A DNA stretch of 27,803 nucleotides from Microbacteriaceae bacterium (GTDB taxonomy: Bacteria; Actinomycetota; Actinomycetes; Actinomycetales; Microbacteriaceae), in contig JAGIAU010000002.1 of NCBI GenBank assembly GCA_017744755.1, positions 1-27,803 on the forward strand. The letters run 5' to 3'. Positions 1-7,894 of the stretch are shown here, piece by piece. The notes beneath the pieces are model-generated. The model was given only the letters and a program-made list of their open reading frames with translations, did not search any database and was not told the origin of the DNA. The position numbers were made by a program, and so were the translations under genes. The first letter of the stretch is position 1. Every line of letters starts with the position of its first letter.

Positions 1-488
1 GCGGCGAGGCCGTCGAGGACCGCCTGGCCCTCGAGCGCGCCGACCTCCTCGTTGTCGAAGGAGACGTAGAAGTCCGCGCCGGCGATCGGACGGTCGTAGG
101 CGATGACCGGGATGCCCTGGGCCTTGGCCTTCTCGGTGACGGAGACGCCGGCACCGTTGTAGTCGACGAGGAGGAACACGCCGCAGCCGCTGGAGAGCTG
201 CTGGTCGGCGATGGTCGCGTACTTGGCCGTGTCGCCCTGCGCGTTCTGGATGTCGACCGAGAAGCCGGCGGCCTCGAGGCCCTCCTGGAGCGCGGGGCGG
301 TCGAGGGTCTCCCAGCGCGGCGAGGAGGCGGCGTCGGGCAGGATCACGCAAGCGGTCGTCGAGCCGGCGGCGGTGCCGCCGTCGGTCGCGCCATCGGTCG
401 CGCCGCCGGAGGGAGTGGTCGCACAGCCGGCCAGGGCCAGCGCCGAGACGCCGGCCAGTGCGGCCATCGTGAGGAGAGAACGCTTCAT
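1..488 (-). CDS. Sugar ABC transporter substrate-binding lipoprotein, N-terminal part (XylF/ribose-binding type)
   Basis: The first 162 residues of a periplasmic-binding-protein-fold (PBP1, type 4) sugar receptor are present; the C-terminus lies beyond the left edge. ATG at 488 opens a lipoprotein signal: charged MKR, a hydrophobic stretch, then the lipobox LAGC with the lipidated Cys at residue 22. An Ala/Thr/Gly-rich linker follows. The mature start resembles xylose/multiple-sugar receptors of the XylF/ChvE kind, with a segment reading AYDRPIAGADFYVSFDN that is typical of that group. The receptor would sit on the outer face of the membrane and deliver a sugar to permeases outside the window. 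It is transcribed away from the ATPase gene at 733, and a purine-rich stretch (AGAAAGAG) lies upstream of the ATG. It belongs to a different SBP class from the two family-1 (MalE-like) receptors further right, so it is probably a neighbouring system rather than part of the amino-sugar island. Confidence 0.85.
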   Translation of the reverse strand, partial: MKRSLLTMAALAGVSALALAGCATTPSGGATDGATDGGTAAGSTTACVILPDAASSPRWETLDRPALQEGLEAAGFSVDIQNAQGDTAKYATIADQQLSSGCGVFLLVDYNGAGVSVTEKAKAQGIPVIAYDRPIAGADFYVSFDNEEVGALEGQAVLDGLA

Positions 489-732
489 CACGTCACTCTT
501 TCTTCGGGGTATCGCCTGCCCCGTCAAGGACCGTCGCCGTCGTTGGCGTCGGTGCGGCCATCCTGCCCCAGCCGCCTTGGGAGCACCAAAGAATCCGCTC
601 AAGTTTGAATAACGCTTCCGTAACTACAAATGGTGAATCGACCTCGCCAACCTGTGGTTGGATTGCTCAGCACCACCCCTCACTACGGATCGTCCGGCAC
701 GTGCCTGCCGGTGAGAATGGAGAAGTACAGCC
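489..732. promoter_or_regulatory. Divergent intergenic region between sugar-binding lipoprotein and ATPase genes
   Basis: This 244-bp non-coding stretch separates two divergent genes and must hold the promoters of both. The segment around 600-635 is clearly more AT-rich than its surroundings. TTGAAT (605-610) and TTGGAT (658-663) resemble -35 boxes on the plus strand, but I see no well-spaced -10 partner for either. A good Shine-Dalgarno, GGAGAAG at 719-725, precedes the ATG at 733. No convincing operator palindrome was found. Confidence 0.4.
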
Positions 733-1746
<1,014 letters not shown>

Positions 1747-1752
1747 GTCTCC

Positions 1753-2802
1753 GTGGGTGTCGTGGGCGGCGGCGAGCCGCGATTCGCCTGGCGCGGGCTC
1801 ATGCTCGACGTCGCCCGCCACTTCCACCCCGTCGAGACGGTCCTCGCCGTCGTGGACGAGCTCGCGGCGCGCGGCCTGAACCGGCTCCACCTGCACCTGA
1901 CCGACGATCAGGGCTGGCGGATCGAGATCGAGTCGCGGCCGCGCCTGACGGAGCTCGGGGCCGCCACCCAGGTCGGCGGCGGCCTCGAGCCGTCTCCCGC
2001 GTACTTCACGAAGGACGACTACCGCCGCATCGTGGCCTACGCGGCGGAGCGCGGGATCACGGTCGTCCCCGAGATCGACCTCCCCGGCCACACGAACGCG
2101 GTGCTCGTCTCGTACCCGGAGCTCGCGCCGGCGGGCGTCGTCTACCACGAGACGAAGCCCGAGGCGCTGCCGCCGCACCCGTACGAGGGGATCGAGGTCG
2201 GCTTCTCGACGCTCTCGCTCGGCCTCGACGCGACCTATGACCTCGTCCGCGACGTGCTCCGCGAGATCGCCGAGCTCACCCCCGGCGAGTGGATCCACAT
2301 CGGCGGCGACGAGTCGCTGTCGACGGATCCGGACGAGTACGCCGACTTCATCCGCTGGGTGACCGCCGAGGTCGTCGCCCTCGGCAAGACGCCGATCGGC
2401 TGGCACGAGATCACCCGCGTCGAGGGTCTGCCCGACGGCACGATCGCGCAGTACTGGAACTTCGTCGAGCCGGAGGAGCCGCACGGCTCGCATCTGGCGG
2501 GCTGGGTCGCCCAGGGCCGGCAGGTCATCCTGTCCCCCGCCGACGTCGCCTACCTCGACATCAAGCCGCACGCCGACCACCCGCTGGGGCTCGTCTGGGC
2601 GAAGGGCCCGACCTCGCTCGAGGACGCCGCCGGCTGGGACCCGCAGGACATCGTCGACGCGATCCCGGGCATGACGCCCGCGCATGTGCTCGGCGTCGAG
2701 GCCCCGATGTTCACGGAGACGATCGCGACGCTCGAGGACATCCGCGAGATGGCGTTCCCCCGGCTCGACGCGCTCGCGCGCATCATGAGCGAGCCGCGAT
2801 GA
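1753..2802 (+). CDS. Glycoside hydrolase family 20 beta-N-acetylhexosaminidase, cytoplasmic
   Basis: GH20 enzymes release non-reducing-end GlcNAc (or GalNAc) by substrate-assisted catalysis. The TIM-barrel landmarks are in order: RGLMLDVARHFHP (14-26), HLHLTDDQGWRIEI (46-59), PEIDLPGH (106-113) and the catalytic Asp-Glu pair in HIGGDE (182-187). At 349 aa the protein is essentially the catalytic barrel without the N-terminal GH20b domain, and it has no signal peptide, so it should act on imported oligosaccharides. GTG at 1753 is used; a second in-frame GTG at 1762 is an alternative, and neither has a strong ribosome site. It overlaps nagA (ATGA at 2799-2802). Lying between a sugar ATPase and nagA/nagB, it probably frees GlcNAc from chitobiose or GlcNAc-MurNAc-type fragments, the role NagZ (GH3) plays elsewhere. 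The exact substrate is an inference. Confidence 0.92.
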   Translation: MGVVGGGEPRFAWRGLMLDVARHFHPVETVLAVVDELAARGLNRLHLHLTDDQGWRIEIESRPRLTELGAATQVGGGLEPSPAYFTKDDYRRIVAYAAERGITVVPEIDLPGHTNAVLVSYPELAPAGVVYHETKPEALPPHPYEGIEVGFSTLSLGLDATYDLVRDVLREIAELTPGEWIHIGGDESLSTDPDEYADFIRWVTAEVVALGKTPIGWHEITRVEGLPDGTIAQYWNFVEPEEPHGSHLAGWVAQGRQVILSPADVAYLDIKPHADHPLGLVWAKGPTSLEDAAGWDPQDIVDAIPGMTPAHVLGVEAPMFTETIATLEDIREMAFPRLDALARIMSEPR

Positions 2803-3719
2803 ACGCGCCGGGCGGCGCATCCGGATACGTCGACCTGCACGGCCACGGCGGCGGCGGCGGCTCCGTCGAGGACGGGCCGGACGGCATCCGGCGGATGCTC
2901 GCCGCGCACGCCGCGCACGGGACCGCACGCCAGGTGCTGAGCCTCGTCGCGAACCCGGTGCCGCGGCTCGTGCGTTCCCTCGCCGTCATCCGCGGGCTCG
3001 CCGCCGAGGAGCCGCAGATCGCCGGTGCGCACCTCGAGGGGCCGTTCCTCGCGCCGGAGCGGCATGGCGCGCACGACCCGCGGCATCTGGTGGATCCCTC
3101 GCCCGCGCTCGTGGACGAGCTGCTCGCCGCCGGCGAGGGCGTGCTCCGGATGATCACGATCGCCCCGGAGCTGCCCGGCGCGCTCGACGCGATCGCGCGG
3201 TTCGCCGCCGCCGGCGTCGTCGTCGCCGTCGGCCACACGGACGCCGGCGCGTCGCTCGCGCAGGACGCCTTCGACGCGGGCGCCCGCGTCCTCACGCATG
3301 CGTTCAACGCCATGCGGCCCATCGCCGGCCGCGAGCCCGGCCCGCTCGGCGCCGCGCTGACGGACGAGCGCGTCACGATCGAGGTCATCGCCGACGGCAT
3401 CCACGTCCACCCCGACAACCTCCGCTGGCTCTTCGCCGCCGCCCCCGACCGCATCGCCGCCGTCACCGACGCGATGGCCGCCGCCGGCGCGGGCGACGGC
3501 GACTACCGGCTCGGGGCGCTCGACGTCGCCGTCCGGGACGGCCGCGCGGTGATCGCGGGGACCGACCGGCTCGCCGGCTCGACGCTCACCCTCGACCGCG
3601 CAGTGCGGGTGCTCGAGGCCGCGGGCGTGCCGGCCGCCTACGCCCTCGCCGCCGTCACGACCACCCCGGCCCGCGTCCTCGGGCTCGCGCACACCGAAGG
3701 AGATCACCCGATTGGCTGA
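2799..3719 (+). CDS. nagA: N-acetylglucosamine-6-phosphate deacetylase (minimal form)
   Basis: NagA hydrolyses GlcNAc-6P to glucosamine-6P and acetate. The amidohydrolase barrel is intact: metal motif DLHGHG (H14, H16), E80 in HLEGPF, H146 in VGHTDA, H167 in THAFNAM, the substrate-contacting ADGIHVHP (199-206) and catalytic D224 in VTDAMAAAG. At 306 aa it is about 70-80 residues short of typical NagA. The N-terminal strands that normally precede the HxH motif and the C-terminal strands that follow the NPARxLGL-like end (here TPARVLGL) are both absent. In the family these two ends form one small beta-sandwich domain, so the whole domain seems to be missing rather than the gene being randomly cut. 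The ATG overlaps the GH20 stop by 4 bp and the gene overlaps nagB by 8 bp, indicating coupled translation. Confidence 0.92.
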   Translation: MNAPGGASGYVDLHGHGGGGGSVEDGPDGIRRMLAAHAAHGTARQVLSLVANPVPRLVRSLAVIRGLAAEEPQIAGAHLEGPFLAPERHGAHDPRHLVDPSPALVDELLAAGEGVLRMITIAPELPGALDAIARFAAAGVVVAVGHTDAGASLAQDAFDAGARVLTHAFNAMRPIAGREPGPLGAALTDERVTIEVIADGIHVHPDNLRWLFAAAPDRIAAVTDAMAAAGAGDGDYRLGALDVAVRDGRAVIAGTDRLAGSTLTLDRAVRVLEAAGVPAAYALAAVTTTPARVLGLAHTEGDHPIG

Positions 3720-4491
3720 AGTCGTCATCGTCCCCGATGCGGAGACCGCCGGCGAGATCGCTGCGGCCGAGATCGCCGAACTCGTCGGACGGCGACCGGA
3801 TGCGGTGCTCGGCCTGGCCACCGGGTCGACGCCGCTCTCGACCTGGGCCGAGCTCGCGCGGCGCCGGCTCGACCTGTCGAGCGTGCGCGGCTTCGCGCTC
3901 GACGAGTACGTCGGTCTGCCCGCCGGCCATCCGGAGTCGTACCGGGCCGTCATCACGCGCGAGGTGGTCGAGCCCCTCGGCCTCGACCCGGCGAAGGTGC
4001 ACGTCCCCGCGGAGGGGCGCAGCGGCGGCGAGTTCGCGACGGCCGGCGCCGACTACGAGGCGATGATCGACGCGGCCGGCGGCGTGGACCTGCAGATCCT
4101 CGGCATCGGGCGGACGGGACACATCGGCTTCAACGAGCCCGGGTCGTCGTTCGCGTCCCTCACCCGGGTGAAGACCCTCACGCAGCAGACTCGCATCGAC
4201 AACGCCCGCTTCTTCGGCGGGGATGTCGACGCCGTGCCGATGCACTGCGTGACGCAGGGGCTCGGGACGATCCTGCGCGCGCGGAAGCTCGTGCTCCTCG
4301 CCTTCGGCGAGGCGAAGGCGGACGCGGTGGCCGCCGCCGTCGAGGGGCCGGTGACGGCTTCGCATCCCGGCTCCGCGATCCAGCTGCACCGCGACGTCCG
4401 CGTCATCGTGGACGAAGCGGCCGCCGCACGACTGCGGTATCTCGACTACTACCGGTACGCCTGGGACAACCGTCCTGAATGGGCGCGCTGA
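3712..4491 (+). CDS. nagB: Glucosamine-6-phosphate deaminase
   Basis: NagB converts glucosamine-6P to fructose-6P and ammonium, the last step feeding amino sugars into glycolysis. Family landmarks are LATGSTP (35-41, phosphate loop), LDEY (D64, catalytic base) and GIGRTGHIGFNEPGS (131-145) with H137 and E142. The E. coli Asp141 position is Thr here, in the RTGH variant of the motif, which I recall from other NagB subgroups. The TTG start at 3712 is chosen because a strong GAAGGAGA (3696-3703) lies 8 bp upstream and the reading frame gives the expected N-terminus MAEVVIVPDAETAG. The 259-aa length is normal. It is last in the ATPase-GH20-nagA-nagB run and converges with the opposite-strand operon, whose last ORF overlaps its 3' end. 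Confidence 0.95.
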   Translation: MAEVVIVPDAETAGEIAAAEIAELVGRRPDAVLGLATGSTPLSTWAELARRRLDLSSVRGFALDEYVGLPAGHPESYRAVITREVVEPLGLDPAKVHVPAEGRSGGEFATAGADYEAMIDAAGGVDLQILGIGRTGHIGFNEPGSSFASLTRVKTLTQQTRIDNARFFGGDVDAVPMHCVTQGLGTILRARKLVLLAFGEAKADAVAAAVEGPVTASHPGSAIQLHRDVRVIVDEAAAARLRYLDYYRYAWDNRPEWAR

Positions 4492-4642
4492 ACAAGGCCC
4501 AGCGCACGACGGAACGCCGGACCCGGTCGTCCCTCGCCGCCCTCGCGGCGAGGTCGACGGGCAGGGTCTCACCGTCGAGCACGGCGGGGATGGCCTCGAG
4601 GAGCTGCGGATCGTAGGGCGGTCGATCGGTCGGCGCGGACAT
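4403..4642 (-). CDS. Small ORF of unknown function at the end of the namZ operon, possibly a truncated gene
   Basis: A 79-aa reading frame begins with ATG at 4642, 29 bp after the namZ stop and with AGAGAGG just upstream, so it could be translated as the last gene of the amiE-murR-namZ operon. The first 50 or so residues (MSAPTDRPPYDPQLLEAIPA and an acidic/Arg-Ala helix-like stretch) have normal codon bias. The last 28 run antisense through the end of nagB and read like non-coding sequence (Arg/Ser/Pro rich). I do not recognise the product. It may be a genuine small protein overlapping nagB convergently, or the 5' remnant of a longer gene truncated where nagB now ends. Confidence 0.4.
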   Translation of the reverse strand: MSAPTDRPPYDPQLLEAIPAVLDGETLPVDLAARAARDDRVRRSVVRWALFSAPIQDGCPRRTGSSRDTAVVRRPLRPR

Positions 4643-4671
4643 AGGGCCTCTCTGACTGCGCGAGGCTGCCC

Positions 4672-5823
4672 TCAGTACTGGAGATACGGCTCGACATGCC
4701 CGGCCCAGTCTCGGAGAGACGTGTCGACGCGCCCCGCGCGCACCGCCGCGAGCGCGTCCGGCACGCCGAGCAGCAGGTCGAGATGCCCGGCCCCCGACGG
4801 GTTCGCGCGGGTCGGGTACGTCGCCTCGGCGAGGCGCTCCGGCCACAGCGCCGCGATCGTGCGGATGAGTTCGACGCCGAAGGCCACCGGGCGGAACGCG
4901 CGCGAGTCGAGCACCGTGAGCAGGACGCCCTGGCACGCCTCGCCGGGATACCTGCCGTCGGCGGGCACGAACCCGTGCGGACTCACGCCGAACCCCGGCA
5001 CCTCGAGCCGCCGGAGCGCGCGCCACAGCTCACCGGCGTCGATCCAGGGGGCCCCGACGACGCGGAACGGCAGTGCCGTGCCACGGCCGTCGGAGCAGTT
5101 CACGCCCTCGAGCAGCCCGGTGCCGGGGTAGAGCATCGCCGTCATCGCGGATGGCATCGCGGGCGAGGTCGGGACCCACGGCCGTCTCGTCGCGTCGGCG
5201 TCCGACGCCCGCTCCCAGCCTCGCACCGGCACGATGCGGACGTCCGCCGACGCACGACCCTCGCCCGCCCAGAGCGCGGCGAGCTCGCCGAGGGTGAGCC
5301 CGTGCCGGATCGGCATCGTCCAGCGGCCCACGAAGGAGGCGCAACGCGCCTCGTCGAGCATCGGCCCCTCGGCGAGCCGGAGATCCCCGCCGAGCGGATT
5401 CGGCCGGTCGAGGATGACGGCGGGGACGCCGGCGAGCGCGCAGGACTCGAGGACGTGGCTGAGCGTCCACGGGTAGGTGTAGAACCGGCAGCCGACGTCG
5501 GGAAGGTCGACGATCACCGCGTCGAGATCGGCGAGATCCTCCGGACGCGGAGCGAGCCGCTCGCCGTAGAGGCTCACGACCGGCAGGCCGGTGAGCGCGT
5601 CGACGCCGTCGGCCTGGTGCGCTCCGTCGCGGCCCTGCGCGGAGAGACCGTGCTCCGGGCTGAAGAGCCGCACGATGCGGTGCCCGGCCTCGAGCAGGAC
5701 GACCCGGACGGGAACCGCTGCCGAGGTGAGTGCCGCATCGTTCGTCACGAGACCGATCCGAGCACGGCCGAGGCCGAGCGCGGCGATCTCCTCCGGCCGG
5801 TCCGCGCCGAGCGAGAGGGTCAT
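4672..5823 (-). CDS. namZ: Exo-beta-N-acetylmuramidase NamZ-like (DUF1343, GH171)
   Basis: The 383-aa protein is a full DUF1343 member. The B. subtilis member NamZ (YbbC) removes MurNAc from the non-reducing end of peptidoglycan fragments, with MurNAc-GlcNAc as the minimal substrate. Recognisable segments are RIGLVTNDAAL (22-32), the conserved LFSPEHGLSAQG (53-64) with the acidic/His pair, DLPDVGCRFYTYPWTL, LDRPNPLGG, and a GVNCSDGRGTALPF block that matches the family's EGTNxSEGRGTxxPF. No signal peptide is visible (MTLSLGADRP...), unlike the secreted Bacillus enzyme, so this one should work in the cytoplasm on imported disaccharides. ATG at 5823 overlaps the murR stop as ATGA. Its place beside MurR-, AmiE- and MurQ-like genes matches the Bacillus ybb cluster and supports the call. 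Confidence 0.88.
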   Translation of the reverse strand: MTLSLGADRPEEIAALGLGRARIGLVTNDAALTSAAVPVRVVLLEAGHRIVRLFSPEHGLSAQGRDGAHQADGVDALTGLPVVSLYGERLAPRPEDLADLDAVIVDLPDVGCRFYTYPWTLSHVLESCALAGVPAVILDRPNPLGGDLRLAEGPMLDEARCASFVGRWTMPIRHGLTLGELAALWAGEGRASADVRIVPVRGWERASDADATRRPWVPTSPAMPSAMTAMLYPGTGLLEGVNCSDGRGTALPFRVVGAPWIDAGELWRALRRLEVPGFGVSPHGFVPADGRYPGEACQGVLLTVLDSRAFRPVAFGVELIRTIAALWPERLAEATYPTRANPSGAGHLDLLLGVPDALAAVRAGRVDTSLRDWAGHVEPYLQY

Positions 5824-6707
5824 CCGCGCGGGCGCTTCCCGGGCGCGAGCCGGTGGCTCTGGATCGCCGCGTGGGTGCGTTCCAGGTTCGCCCCCAGCCG
5901 GTCGAAGCGGCGCTGCGCGATCCGGACGAAGAGGATGTCGACGAGCGCGAGCTGCGCGATCCGGCTCGACATCGCGCCGGAGCGGAAGCGCGTCTCGCGC
6001 GCCGCGGTCGTCAGCGTGAGGTCGGCGATCTCGGCGAGCGGCGAGTCGGGGAAGTTCGTGATCGCGACGGTCCTCGCGCCGGAGGCCCGTGCGGTCTCCA
6101 GGACGTCGTTCGTCTCGACCGTGAGTCCGGAGTGGGAGAACGCGATGAGGACCGACTCCGGGGTGAGCAGCGCTGCCGAGGTGAGCGCGAGGTGCGGATC
6201 GAGCCAGCAGTGCGAGAGCAGCCCGATCCGGTGGAGCTTCTGCTGCAGGTCCTGCGCCGCGACCCCGCTCGAGGCGATGCCGAAGAGATCGATCCGGTCC
6301 GCGGTGTCGATCGCCTCGACGACGGCGTCGAGCACGGCGAGATCGAGTGACTTCGCCGTCTGCTCGATCGCGCTCACCTCCTGGTAGGCGATCTTCGAGA
6401 CGACCTGCTCCACCGAGTCGTTCGGATCGACATCGCGCTCCTCGACGGAGAACCGAGCACGCCGGCCCTGCTCCAGGCCGACGGCGGCGCTGATCGCGAA
6501 CCGGAACTCGGGATAGCCGCTGAAGCCGAGTGCCGCCACGAATCGCGCGACGGTCGTCGGCGACGTCCCGCACTGCTTGGCGAGCTGGGTGATCGTGCTG
6601 TCGCCGAGCGCATCGGGCGCGTCGAGCACGAAGCGAGCGATGCGCTGCTCGGCGGGGCGGAGGGCGGGGATCGCCTGCTCGAGCGCCATGAGGACGTCCC
6701 CGTTCAT
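5820..6707 (-). CDS. murR: RpiR/MurR-family transcriptional regulator with SIS domain
   Basis: RpiR regulators bind DNA through an N-terminal helix-turn-helix and sense a sugar phosphate through a C-terminal SIS domain. Here the HTH spans about residues 36-60 (STITQLAKQCGTSPTTVARF) and the SIS domain about 115-260, with DRIDLFGIASSG, IAFSHSGLT and AITNFPDSPLAE as typical nucleotide-like and phospho-sugar loops. Length 295 aa is normal. ATG at 6707 gives an ATGA overlap with the upstream amiE gene; ATG at 6689 has a better ribosome site (GGGGA, 8-bp spacing) and would lose 6 residues. Sitting with amiE, namZ and the divergent murQ, it is most likely the MurNAc-6P-responsive regulator of both operons. 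Its probable targets are the GAAA(A)TTTC palindromes at 7841-7876. Confidence 0.87.
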   Translation of the reverse strand: MNGDVLMALEQAIPALRPAEQRIARFVLDAPDALGDSTITQLAKQCGTSPTTVARFVAALGFSGYPEFRFAISAAVGLEQGRRARFSVEERDVDPNDSVEQVVSKIAYQEVSAIEQTAKSLDLAVLDAVVEAIDTADRIDLFGIASSGVAAQDLQQKLHRIGLLSHCWLDPHLALTSAALLTPESVLIAFSHSGLTVETNDVLETARASGARTVAITNFPDSPLAEIADLTLTTAARETRFRSGAMSSRIAQLALVDILFVRIAQRRFDRLGANLERTHAAIQSHRLAPGKRPRG

Positions 6708-7774
6708 GCGATCAGCTCGATCACGGCGTCGGCGAGGTCTCGTCGGAACACGCTGGGGTCGCTCCATTCCCGGTTCGGATGCACCCGGTTCGTCAGGGCG
6801 ACGAGCGAGAGCCGTCGCGCGGGATGCATGAGGAGCATCGTCCCGGTGAAACCCGTGTGGCCGACGCCGCCGTCGGCGAGTCGCCCGAAATTCGCCGAGT
6901 CCGCCAGCCGCGGACCGGCCGCCTGCTCGTACGCCGGCTGGAGCCCGGCAGGCGCGATCGGACGCTGCATGAGCGTCCGAACGGTCTCCCGGAGCACCCC
7001 GTGCGCCCCGGTACGGAGCTCCTCGCCGAAGCGTGCGAGATCGCGCGCCGTGGCGAAGACCCCGGCGTTGCCCGCGACGCCGCCGAGCGCACGAGCCGTC
7101 TCGTCGTGGACCGCACCGCGGGTGATGCCGGGCCGCGGTCGCTCCTGCCACTCGGTCGCGGCGACCGGCTCGTCCCGCTCCGGCCGGTAGCCCGTCGCGG
7201 CGAGCCTGAGCGGTCCGGCGATGCGGCGCCTCAGGACCGCGTCGAGCGGCTCGCCGGCGAGCGCCTCGATCGCGAACCCGGCGTGCAGATAGCCGATGCA
7301 CGAGTACGCGTGCACGGTGCCGGGCGCCGTGCCGGGGGCGAGGGCGAGCAGCGCCGCGCGCGCCTGCTCGGGGCCGGGCCCGGCGCGCCAGCCGCCCCAG
7401 GTCGGCGGCAGGCCCGCGGTGTGCGCGAGCAGGTGGCGGAAGCGGATGTCCTCCCGCTCGGTGCCGCGATACTCGGGGAGCACGTCGCGGACTCGGGACT
7501 CGAGGCCCAGGCCGTGGTCGGCGAGCTCCTCGAGCAGGAGCGCCGCGGTCAGCAGCTTGGTGACCGACGCGATGTCGAAGCGCGTCGCGGTCGTCACGGG
7601 GACCTGGTCGGCCGCGGGGGCGCCGTCCGCATCGGAATAGGCCTGCTCGACGCCGTGCACGAGCTCGGCGATCGGCTCGCCGTCGACGAGCACGAGGATC
7701 TGCGCGGCGGTGAACGCGGGACGCGGCCCGGCGGTGTGCCGCCGCACGACCTCGTCGAGGACACCCGCGCTCAT
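6704..7774 (-). CDS. Serine hydrolase of the beta-lactamase/PBP family, AmiE-like (candidate MurNAc-L-Ala amidase)
   Basis: The 356-aa protein has the class C beta-lactamase fold: SxxK at S70-VT-K73 (DIASVTKLL), HLLAHTAGLPPTWGG (114-128), a YxN-like tyrosine at Y157 in YSCIGY, GNAGVFATARDLARF, and an HTGFTG motif near the end in place of KTG. In B. subtilis the cluster-mate AmiE (YbbE) belongs to this family and removes stem peptides from MurNAc; position beside namZ, murR and murQ suggests the same job. The third residue of the Y-S-N/D motif is Cys here. There is no signal peptide, so it would act in the cytoplasm on imported muropeptides. It is the first gene of the leftward operon. ATG at 7774 has only weak ribosome-site support (GGAG directly beside it), so the start is less certain. 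Confidence 0.8.
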   Translation of the reverse strand: MSAGVLDEVVRRHTAGPRPAFTAAQILVLVDGEPIAELVHGVEQAYSDADGAPAADQVPVTTATRFDIASVTKLLTAALLLEELADHGLGLESRVRDVLPEYRGTEREDIRFRHLLAHTAGLPPTWGGWRAGPGPEQARAALLALAPGTAPGTVHAYSCIGYLHAGFAIEALAGEPLDAVLRRRIAGPLRLAATGYRPERDEPVAATEWQERPRPGITRGAVHDETARALGGVAGNAGVFATARDLARFGEELRTGAHGVLRETVRTLMQRPIAPAGLQPAYEQAAGPRLADSANFGRLADGGVGHTGFTGTMLLMHPARRLSLVALTNRVHPNREWSDPSVFRRDLADAVIELIA

Positions 7775-7894
7775 GCTCCGAGCTTATTCGCGCTCCTGTG
7801 TCGATCATGTAAATTCATCGCACTCAATGTCGTAAGGAGTGAAAATTTCTGACATCATCCCCACACAGGAAATTTCTTCCAGGGAGTCATTCGC
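7775..7894. promoter_or_regulatory. Divergent control region of amiE-murR-namZ and murQ operons
   Basis: This is the only non-coding gap between two divergent operons and one of the most AT-rich stretches in the window (7806-7880). It contains TGTAAATTCA (7808-7817), GAAAATTTC (7841-7849) and GAAATTTC (7869-7876). The murQ Shine-Dalgarno AGGGAG is at 7881-7886. I could not assign -35/-10 pairs with confidence on either strand. Confidence 0.6.
7841..7876. promoter_or_regulatory. Paired GAAA(A)TTTC palindromes, candidate MurR operators
   Basis: Two perfect AT-rich palindromes, GAAAATTTC at 7841-7849 and GAAATTTC at 7869-7876, have centres about 27-28 bp apart. RpiR-family operators commonly have GAAA/TTTC-type dyads, and the regulator gene is the second gene of the leftward operon. 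Such words are rare in 70% GC sequence. Binding is inferred. Confidence 0.5.

Noticed and set aside
605..626. Possible LacI-type operator around AACGCTTCC
   Set aside because: The two half-sites around the central CG do not match each other, so there is no real dyad; no LacI-family gene is in the window.
3712..4491. Thr instead of the E. coli Asp141 in NagB as a sign of an inactive enzyme
   Set aside because: The change sits in a coherent RTGHIGFNEPG motif seen in other NagB groups; D64, H137 and E142 are intact.
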